64,000 nt of DNA from Pseudomonas silvicola (GTDB lineage Bacteria; Pseudomonadota; Gammaproteobacteria; Pseudomonadales; Pseudomonadaceae): NCBI RefSeq assembly GCF_026651855.1, contig NZ_CP093280.1, positions 6,966,501 to 7,030,500 on the forward strand, given 5' to 3'. Shown here in pieces: positions 58,523-64,000 of this stretch. Positions within the stretch are counted from its first letter, which is position 1; each line of letters opens with the position of its first letter. The notes below the pieces were generated by a model. That model had not been told where the DNA came from. It ran no database searches and worked only from the letters and a program-made list of their open reading frames with translations. The position numbers and the translations under genes were made by a program.

Positions 58523-59428
58523 TCACACCGGAGTCAATTGCGCTTTCAGCAAGTCGCGGAACGTCTGAATTAGCGGCTCCCGACTGCGTCCGCGGCGGGT
58601 GATCATGGAAAATGGTGCCTGATAGCCGAAGGTCGCCGGGGATAGTACGCGCAAGTCGCCCTTGTCTGCCCAAGGTTGGGCGTAGTGCTCGGGGAGGTAG
58701 CCAATGTAGGCGCCGGACAGCACCAGAATCAGCTGGGCCTCCATGGACTCCACTGTCGCGGCGCTGTGCTTGAAACCATGTCGCGCCAGCTCGGCCTGGC
58801 TCCAGTAGCCGCGGCCGACCATGCGTTGCTGGGTAATGACCTGCTCCGGAATACGCCGCTCGGCGTACAGCGGGTGGCGGTTGCTGCAGTACAGCCAGTG
58901 CTGCTCGCGGTACAACGGCTGGTAGACCAGGCCGCTCATGCGCGTGGAGAACGCCCCGATGGCCAGGTCCAGGCGGTTTTCCTGCACACCCAGTTGCAGC
59001 TCGTACGGGCTGGAGACGGAAAGATGCAAGTGCACCGCCGGATGTTCCTGGCAATAGGCGCCGATGGCTTCGGCAAACGGCAATGCGCGGTCGCTGACCG
59101 TGGAGTCGATCACCCCCAGGTTGAGGGTTCCGCGCAGCTCACCTTTGAGGGCGGCGGCGTACTGCTCGAAGCCTTCCATTTCCGCCATCAGGCGCAGGGT
59201 TTCCTGATGAAACAGCTCGCCCTTGCTGGTCAGGCTGAAGCCGCCGCGGCCGCGGTGGCACAGGACGATGCCCAGGGCAGCCTCGAGCTGGCTCATGTAG
59301 GTACTGATGGCCGAGGTGGACAGGTTCAGTTCCTGCTGGGCGTTGGCAAAGCCCTGGTGGCGGACGACGCTGACGAAGATGCGCAGCAGTTTCAGGTCGG
59401 GAAGTGCGTTGGCCATGGTCTCTGACAT
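58523..59428 (-). CDS. gbuR: LysR-type regulator, GbuR-like
   Basis: A 301-residue LysR regulator: HTH region LKLLRIFVSVVRHQGFANAQQELNLSTSAISTYMSQLEAALG, then an effector-binding domain. It is divergent from gbuA, as is the GbuR regulator of guanidinobutyrase in P. aeruginosa, which responds to 4-guanidinobutyrate. A perfect 8-bp inverted repeat lies 64 bp beyond its start in the shared gap, a likely binding site. Confidence 0.88.
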   Translation of the reverse strand: MSETMANALPDLKLLRIFVSVVRHQGFANAQQELNLSTSAISTYMSQLEAALGIVLCHRGRGGFSLTSKGELFHQETLRLMAEMEGFEQYAAALKGELRGTLNLGVIDSTVSDRALPFAEAIGAYCQEHPAVHLHLSVSSPYELQLGVQENRLDLAIGAFSTRMSGLVYQPLYREQHWLYCSNRHPLYAERRIPEQVITQQRMVGRGYWSQAELARHGFKHSAATVESMEAQLILVLSGAYIGYLPEHYAQPWADKGDLRVLSPATFGYQAPFSMITRRGRSREPLIQTFRDLLKAQLTPV

Positions 59429-59492
59429 CGGCTGAGGTTTTGGGGGGGACAGAGCTTCGCCCGGTTCCGCATCAAACAGAGTGTACCCGCAT

Positions 59493-59514
59493 TAGTTCAG
59501 AAAAATCTGAACTA
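59493..59514. promoter_or_regulatory. Candidate GbuR operator
   Basis: TAGTTCAG-AAAAAT-CTGAACTA is an exact 8-bp inverted repeat with a 6-base AT centre. It contains the T-N11-A core of LysR sites and lies in the 195-bp divergent gbuR-gbuA gap. Confidence 0.7.
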
Positions 59515-59623
59515 AGTATTTCTCGGTAGCGATTCTTCAAGCGCACTACCTTTTGCAGACTCCGCCTCAACGTGCCGGCTTCAGACCGTGCTTCAAGAAA
59601 AAAGACAAACGATGAGGTAACCC

Positions 59624-60574
59624 GTGGACAAGATTCTTCACCAACCACTGGGCGGTAACGAAATGCCGCGTTTCGGCGGCATCGCCACCATGATGCGCCT
59701 GCCGCACCTGCAAACCGCAGCCGGCCTGGACGCGGCCTTCGTCGGTATTCCCCTGGACATCGGTACCTCGCTGCGCTCCGGCACCCGCTTCGGGCCGCGT
59801 GAAATCCGCGCCGAATCGGTGATGATCCGCCCCTACAACATGGCCACCGGTGCAGCACCTTTCGACTCCCTGTCGGTAGCCGACATCGGCGACGTCGCGA
59901 TCAACACCTTCAACCTGCTGGACGCCGTGCGCATCATCGAAGAAGCCTACGACGAGATACTGGAACACAACGTCATTCCGCTGACCCTGGGCGGCGACCA
60001 CACCGTGACCCTGCCGATCCTGCGCGCCATCCACAAGAAGCATGGCAAGGTCGGCCTGGTGCACATCGACGCCCACGCCGACGTCAACGACCACATGTTC
60101 GGCGAGAAGATCGCCCACGGCACCACCTTCCGCCGCGCCGTGGAGGAAGGCCTGCTGGACTGCGACCGTGTGGTGCAGATCGGCCTGCGCGCCCAAGGCT
60201 ATACCGCCGAAGACTTCAACTGGAGCCGCAACCAGGGCTTCCGCGTGGTGCAGGCAGAAGAATGCTGGCACAAGTCGCTGGCGCCGCTGATGGAGGAAGT
60301 GCGCGCCAAGGTCGGCGACGGTCCGGTGTACCTGAGCTTCGACATCGACGGCATCGACCCGGCCTGGGCACCGGGCACTGGCACCCCGGAAATCGGCGGG
60401 CTGACCACCATCCAGGCCATCGAGATCGTGCGCGGCTGTCAGGGCCTGGACCTGGTTGGCTGCGATCTGGTAGAAGTCTCGCCGCCCTATGACACCACGG
60501 GCAACACCTCATTGCTGGGCGCCAACCTGCTGTATGAAATGCTCTGCGTATTACCGGGCGTGGTGCACCGCTGA
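59624..60574 (+). CDS. gbuA: Guanidinobutyrase, ureohydrolase family
   Basis: A 316-residue binuclear manganese ureohydrolase. The metal ligands are in GGDHT, HIDAHADVND and FDIDGIDPAWAPGTG. MDKILHQPLGGNEMPRFGGIATMMRLPH closely follows the P. aeruginosa GbuA start, so 4-guanidinobutyrate (to GABA and urea) is the expected substrate, rather than agmatine. The GTG at 59624 is preceded by GATGAGGTAACCC. Genes for import (NCS1 and SSS permeases) follow in the same direction. Confidence 0.92.
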   Translation: MDKILHQPLGGNEMPRFGGIATMMRLPHLQTAAGLDAAFVGIPLDIGTSLRSGTRFGPREIRAESVMIRPYNMATGAAPFDSLSVADIGDVAINTFNLLDAVRIIEEAYDEILEHNVIPLTLGGDHTVTLPILRAIHKKHGKVGLVHIDAHADVNDHMFGEKIAHGTTFRRAVEEGLLDCDRVVQIGLRAQGYTAEDFNWSRNQGFRVVQAEECWHKSLAPLMEEVRAKVGDGPVYLSFDIDGIDPAWAPGTGTPEIGGLTTIQAIEIVRGCQGLDLVGCDLVEVSPPYDTTGNTSLLGANLLYEMLCVLPGVVHR

Positions 60575-60584
60575 GGACATGGCC

Positions 60585-60992
60585 ATGAACGCGCGCGAAC
60601 AAGTATTACAAGCCGCCGCCGAGTTGGTCACGGCCTTCGCCAGCAACGACCGCGAAGCCTATTTCGGGGCGTTCACGGCCGATGCCAGCTTCGTGTTCCA
60701 CACCCTCGAACAGCCCCTGCTGTCCCGTGACGCTTACCGCGAGGTATGGGACGGCTGGCGGCGCGAGGATGGCTTCGAGGTGCTCGAATGCACCTCGAGC
60801 AATGCCGTGGTCAGCCTTCAGGGCGACATGGCGATATTCATGCATGACGTGGCGACACAACTGCGCATGCAAGGGGAGCTGTACTTTAGCCAGGAACGCG
60901 AAACCATTGTGTTTCGCCAACAACAAGAAGGCCGCTGGCTGGCCTGCCACGAACATTTGTCCGCCGCACCCACGACACTGCCCTCCCCTTGA
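60585..60992 (+). CDS. NTF2-like/SnoaL-like protein in the guanidinobutyrate locus
   Basis: A 135-residue protein of the SnoaL-like/DUF4440 type: VTAFASNDREAYFGAFTADASFVFHTLEQPLLSRDAYREVWDGW followed by a beta sheet ending WLACHEHLS. Such cone-shaped folds bind or process small hydrophobic or amine compounds. Its role with guanidinobutyrase is unknown. The ATG at 60585 sits 7 bp after GAGGA; an ATG at 60579 is also possible. It lies between gbuA and the NCS1 permease gene. Confidence 0.8.
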   Translation: MNAREQVLQAAAELVTAFASNDREAYFGAFTADASFVFHTLEQPLLSRDAYREVWDGWRREDGFEVLECTSSNAVVSLQGDMAIFMHDVATQLRMQGELYFSQERETIVFRQQQEGRWLACHEHLSAAPTTLPSP

Positions 60993-61041
60993 CCGCCGCG
61001 ACGCCCGCACAGACGGGCGCCCGCAATGATCGGAGCAGATC

Positions 61042-62538
61042 ATGAACAATAACAACAGCACAACAGGCATCAGCCAGATAGAAACCTTCGGGGTGGAACA
61101 GATCCCCGACCATGAAAGGAATGCCAAGCCCCTCGACCTGTTCCGCCTGATCTTTGGCGGCGCCAACACCTTTTCCACCGCGGTGCTGGGCAGCTTCCCC
61201 GTGCTCTTCGGCCTGTCGTTCCAGGCCGGCCTGGTGGCCGTGCTGCTGGGCACCCTGGTGGGCGCGGTGATCCTGGCCCCCATGGGCTTGTTCGGCGCCA
61301 TCAATGGCACCAACAACGCCGTGTCGTCCGGTGCCCACTTCGGCGTGCATGGGCGTATTGTCGGTTCGTTCTTGTCACTGCTCACCGCCATCGCCTTCTT
61401 TTCCCTGTCGGTGTGGAGCTCGGGCGACGCGCTGGTAGGCGGCGCCAAGCGCCTGATCGGCCTGCCGGAAACCGACCTGAGCCTGGGCTTGACCTACGGG
61501 CTGTTCGCGCTCCTGGTATTGGCCGTGTGCATCTACGGCTTCCGCTTCATGCTGTGGGTCAACAAGATCGCCGTATGGACCGCCAGCATCCTGTTCCTGT
61601 CGGGTATCGCCGCATTCGCCGGAGCCTTCGACGTCAATTATGCAGGTACCGTCAGCCACGGCCAGGCCGGCTTCTGGGCGGCTTTCATCGGTGCATCGCT
61701 GGTGGCCATGAGCAACCCGATTTCGTTCGGCGCGTTCCTGGGTGACTGGTCGCGCTACATCCCACGCACCACCGCCAAGTCGCGGATCATGGGCGCGGTG
61801 ATCTGCGCGCAGCTGGCTACCCTGCTGCCCTTGCTGTTCGGCCTGGCCACGGCAACTATCGTCGCCACCCAGGCGCCGGACTACATCGCCAACAACAACT
61901 ACGTGGGCGGCCTGCTGGCCGTATCGCCAGGCTGGTTCTTCCTGCCGGTGTGCCTGTTGGCGGTGATCGGCGGCATGTCCACCGGCACCACTGCGCTGTA
62001 TGGCACGGGCCTGGACATGTCCAGCGTGTTCCCGCGGCTGCTGTCGCGGGTGCAGGCCACCTTGCTGATCGGCGTGATGTCGATTGCCTTCATCTTCATC
62101 GGCCGCTTCGCCTTCAACCTGGTGCAGAGCGTGTCGACCTTCGTGGTGCTGATCATTACCTGCACTACGCCCTGGATGGTGATCATGCTGATTGGCCTGC
62201 TGACCCGGCGCGGCTGGTATTGCCCTGATGACCTGCAAGTGTTCACCCGGGGTGAACAGGGCGGGCGCTACTGGTTTCACCACGGCTGGAACTGGCGCGG
62301 CCTTGGAGCCTGGATTCCCAGCGCGCTGGTGGGCCTGTGTTTCGTCAACCTGCCGGGGCAGTTCGTCGGCCCGCTGGGCAACCTGGCCGGCGGTATCGAC
62401 ATCAGCCTGCCGGTTACCCTGGGGTTGGCGGCAGTGCTGTACCTGGCGCTGCTCAAGCTGGTCCCGGAACCGGCCGCGGTCTACGGCCCGAACGGTGCGC
62501 GCGGTAAAACCGCAGTGCCCAGCGGCGCCACCGCCTGA
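61042..62538 (+). CDS. NCS1-family permease (cytosine/purine type)
   Basis: A 498-residue permease with about 12 membrane helices. The NCS1 features FGGANTFSTAVLGSFPVLFGLSF, GLFGAINGTNNAVSSGAHFGVHGR and SNPISFGAFLGDWSRYIP are clear. It should import a guanidino or nitrogen-rich compound with a cation; the location after gbuA suggests 4-guanidinobutyrate or a precursor. The gene is intact. Its last 235 codons are repeated downstream as part of a tandem duplication. Confidence 0.9.
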   Translation: MNNNNSTTGISQIETFGVEQIPDHERNAKPLDLFRLIFGGANTFSTAVLGSFPVLFGLSFQAGLVAVLLGTLVGAVILAPMGLFGAINGTNNAVSSGAHFGVHGRIVGSFLSLLTAIAFFSLSVWSSGDALVGGAKRLIGLPETDLSLGLTYGLFALLVLAVCIYGFRFMLWVNKIAVWTASILFLSGIAAFAGAFDVNYAGTVSHGQAGFWAAFIGASLVAMSNPISFGAFLGDWSRYIPRTTAKSRIMGAVICAQLATLLPLLFGLATATIVATQAPDYIANNNYVGGLLAVSPGWFFLPVCLLAVIGGMSTGTTALYGTGLDMSSVFPRLLSRVQATLLIGVMSIAFIFIGRFAFNLVQSVSTFVVLIITCTTPWMVIMLIGLLTRRGWYCPDDLQVFTRGEQGGRYWFHHGWNWRGLGAWIPSALVGLCFVNLPGQFVGPLGNLAGGIDISLPVTLGLAAVLYLALLKLVPEPAAVYGPNGARGKTAVPSGATA

Positions 62539-62597
62539 CCGTTTTGCCCGCGTATACGCAGCACCCCCAATAAGAAACAAACCTGGAGAGATTTCCC

Positions 62598-63731
62598 ATG
62601 GCTTTGGATATTTTCGTCGTCGCGATCTACGCGGCAGGCATGCTGCTGCTCGGCTGGTACGGCATGCGCAAGGCAAAAACCCATGAAGATTACCTGGTGG
62701 CGGGCCGCAACCTGGGCCCGTCGCTCTACATGGGTACCATGGCCGCCACCGTCCTGGGTGGCGCGTCGACCGTCGGCACCGTGCGCCTGGGCTACGTGCA
62801 CGGCATTTCCGGCTTCTGGCTGTGCGCAGCCCTGGGCCTGGGCATCGTCGCACTCAACCTGTTCCTGGCCAAGCCGCTGCTGAAGCTGAAGATCTTCACC
62901 GTGACCCAGGTCCTGGAAAAACGCTACAACCCCATGGCCCGCCAGGCCAGCGCGGTGATCATGCTGGCCTACGCGCTGATGATTGGCGTGACGTCCATCC
63001 TGGCGATCGGTACGGTGCTGCAGGTGCTGTTCGGCCTGGCCACGGCAACTATCGTCGCCACCCAGGCGCCGGACTACATCGCCAACAACAACTACGTGGG
63101 CGGCCTGCTGGCCGTATCGCCAGGCTGGTTCTTCCTGCCGGTGTGCCTGTTGGCGGTGATCGGCGGCATGTCCACCGGCACCACTGCGCTGTATGGCACG
63201 GGCCTGGACATGTCCAGCGTGTTCCCGCGGCTGCTGTCGCGGGTGCAGGCCACCTTGCTGATCGGCGTGATGTCGATTGCCTTCATCTTCATCGGCCGCT
63301 TCGCCTTCAACCTGGTGCAGAGCGTGTCGACCTTCGTGGTGCTGATCATTACCTGCACTACGCCCTGGATGGTGATCATGCTGATTGGCCTGCTGACCCG
63401 GCGCGGCTGGTATTGCCCTGATGACCTGCAAGTGTTCACCCGGGGTGAACAGGGCGGGCGCTACTGGTTTCACCACGGCTGGAACTGGCGCGGCCTTGGA
63501 GCCTGGATTCCCAGCGCGCTGGTGGGCCTGTGTTTCGTCAACCTGCCGGGGCAGTTCGTCGGCCCGCTGGGCAACCTGGCCGGCGGTATCGACATCAGCC
63601 TGCCGGTTACCCTGGGGTTGGCGGCAGTGCTGTACCTGGCGCTGCTCAAGCTGGTCCCGGAACCGGCCGCGGTCTACGGCCCGAACGGTGCGCGCGGTAA
63701 AACCGCAGTGCCCAGCGGCGCCACCGCCTGA
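62598..63731 (+). CDS. Chimeric SSS-NCS1 transporter frame made by the duplication
   Basis: A 377-residue open frame. Residues 1-142 are the N-terminus of a sodium:solute symporter (MALDIFVVAIYAAGMLLLGW, EDYLVAGRNLGPSLYMG, GGASTVGTVRLGYVHGISGFW). From residue 143 it reads as residues 264-498 of the NCS1 permease, exactly in frame. Half of one transporter fold joined to half of another is unlikely to work. It has the symporter's own ribosome-binding site (TGGAGAGATTTCCC), so it could still be translated. Confidence 0.92.
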   Translation: MALDIFVVAIYAAGMLLLGWYGMRKAKTHEDYLVAGRNLGPSLYMGTMAATVLGGASTVGTVRLGYVHGISGFWLCAALGLGIVALNLFLAKPLLKLKIFTVTQVLEKRYNPMARQASAVIMLAYALMIGVTSILAIGTVLQVLFGLATATIVATQAPDYIANNNYVGGLLAVSPGWFFLPVCLLAVIGGMSTGTTALYGTGLDMSSVFPRLLSRVQATLLIGVMSIAFIFIGRFAFNLVQSVSTFVVLIITCTTPWMVIMLIGLLTRRGWYCPDDLQVFTRGEQGGRYWFHHGWNWRGLGAWIPSALVGLCFVNLPGQFVGPLGNLAGGIDISLPVTLGLAAVLYLALLKLVPEPAAVYGPNGARGKTAVPSGATA

Positions 63732-63790
63732 CCGTTTTGCCCGCGTATACGCAGCACCCCCAATAAGAAACAAACCTGGAGAGATTTCCC

Positions 63791-64000
63791 ATGGCTTTGG
63801 ATATTTTCGTCGTCGCGATCTACGCGGCAGGCATGCTGCTGCTCGGCTGGTACGGCATGCGCAAGGCAAAAACCCATGAAGATTACCTGGTGGCGGGCCG
63901 CAACCTGGGCCCGTCGCTCTACATGGGTACCATGGCCGCCACCGTCCTGGGTGGCGCGTCGACCGTCGGCACCGTGCGCCTGGGCTACGTGCACGGCATT
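63791..64000 (+). CDS. Sodium:solute symporter, N-terminal part (cut by window end)
   Basis: The first 70 codons of an SSS-family symporter, identical to the start of the chimeric gene at 62598. Its ribosome-binding site lies in the second copy of the intergenic region. The intact symporter gene probably continues beyond the window, as at the corresponding P. aeruginosa locus (PA1418 position, next to gbuA). Whether it reads through cannot be seen here. Confidence 0.8.
   Translation, partial: MALDIFVVAIYAAGMLLLGWYGMRKAKTHEDYLVAGRNLGPSLYMGTMAATVLGGASTVGTVRLGYVHGI

Larger units (their letters stand above)
61832..64000. repeat. Tandem duplication, unit 1,193 bp
   Basis: Bases 61832-63024 are repeated from 63025, and the copy runs without a mismatch to the window end (61832-62807 = 63025-64000). 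The unit holds the last 235 codons of the NCS1 gene, the 59-bp gap and the first 142 codons of the symporter gene. The junction begins TGCTGTTCGGCCTGG, a stretch that both genes probably share. Confidence 0.95.

Overview
The window is high-GC chromosomal DNA whose genes and gene order point to a fluorescent pseudomonad of the Pseudomonas putida group. The basis is recognisable family synteny: glpFKRD with ybaK and argF beside it, the acidic amino acid (aat/aau) locus, the actP/betX/lpxL/minCDE/rluA/apeB block, and the guanidinobutyrase locus with an Aer-type receptor next to it. REP/REPIN palindromes typical of the genus fill many of the gaps. No rRNA, tRNA, CRISPR array, prophage or intact IS element was recognised.

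Layout. 1-7262: the end of argF, an iron/polyamine-type ABC ATPase, ybaK, then glycerol catabolism (glpF, glpK, glpR, glpD) with candidate GlpR operators. 7263-12531: the Asp/Glu uptake locus with two AauR boxes, a sigma-54 promoter, and the aauS/aauR two-component system. Its structural part is damaged: aatJ is fused in frame to the end of aatM, and aatQ is absent. 12721-20970: a MipA-like outer membrane protein, then a translationally coupled phosphatase/aminotransferase/esterase operon behind a sigma-54 promoter, then an NtrC-type sensor/regulator pair and a lipase-like hydrolase. 21080-29275: a metE fragment divergent from metR, a Nudix hydrolase, the large helicase Lhr and a glutamate synthase-like FMN protein. 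29402-34725: yheU, a CsrA paralogue, a YnfA protein, an SDR, a DUF3309 peptide, acetate permease with its DUF485 partner, and the betaine-binding protein BetX. 34995-40558: a membrane GH17 enzyme, a low-GC DUF4225/small membrane protein pair, and a periplasmic hydrolase coupled to mlaA. 40645-49661: lpxL, minCDE, rluA, a 630-bp tandem REPIN array, apeB, an MscS-family channel and a MEKHLA protein. 49636-56611: a GntR regulator, a divergent ABC transporter operon with an embedded phosphatase/phosphodiesterase-like enzyme, a HAD protein and a DTW-domain tRNA modification enzyme. 56803-64000: Aer-like receptor, gbuR, gbuA, an NTF2-like protein, an NCS1 permease and a sodium:solute symporter disturbed by a 1,193-bp tandem duplication.

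The most notable points are two in-frame rearrangements that create chimeric genes (the aatJ-aatM deletion fusion and the SSS-NCS1 duplication fusion); an apparently uncharacterised sigma-54-controlled phosphatase/aminotransferase/esterase operon with its own candidate activator; the REPIN array; and a candidate toxin/immunity-like DUF4225 pair. The two rearrangements may be real or assembly artefacts and need read-level checking. Functions below are family assignments from reading the sequence; no database search was run.
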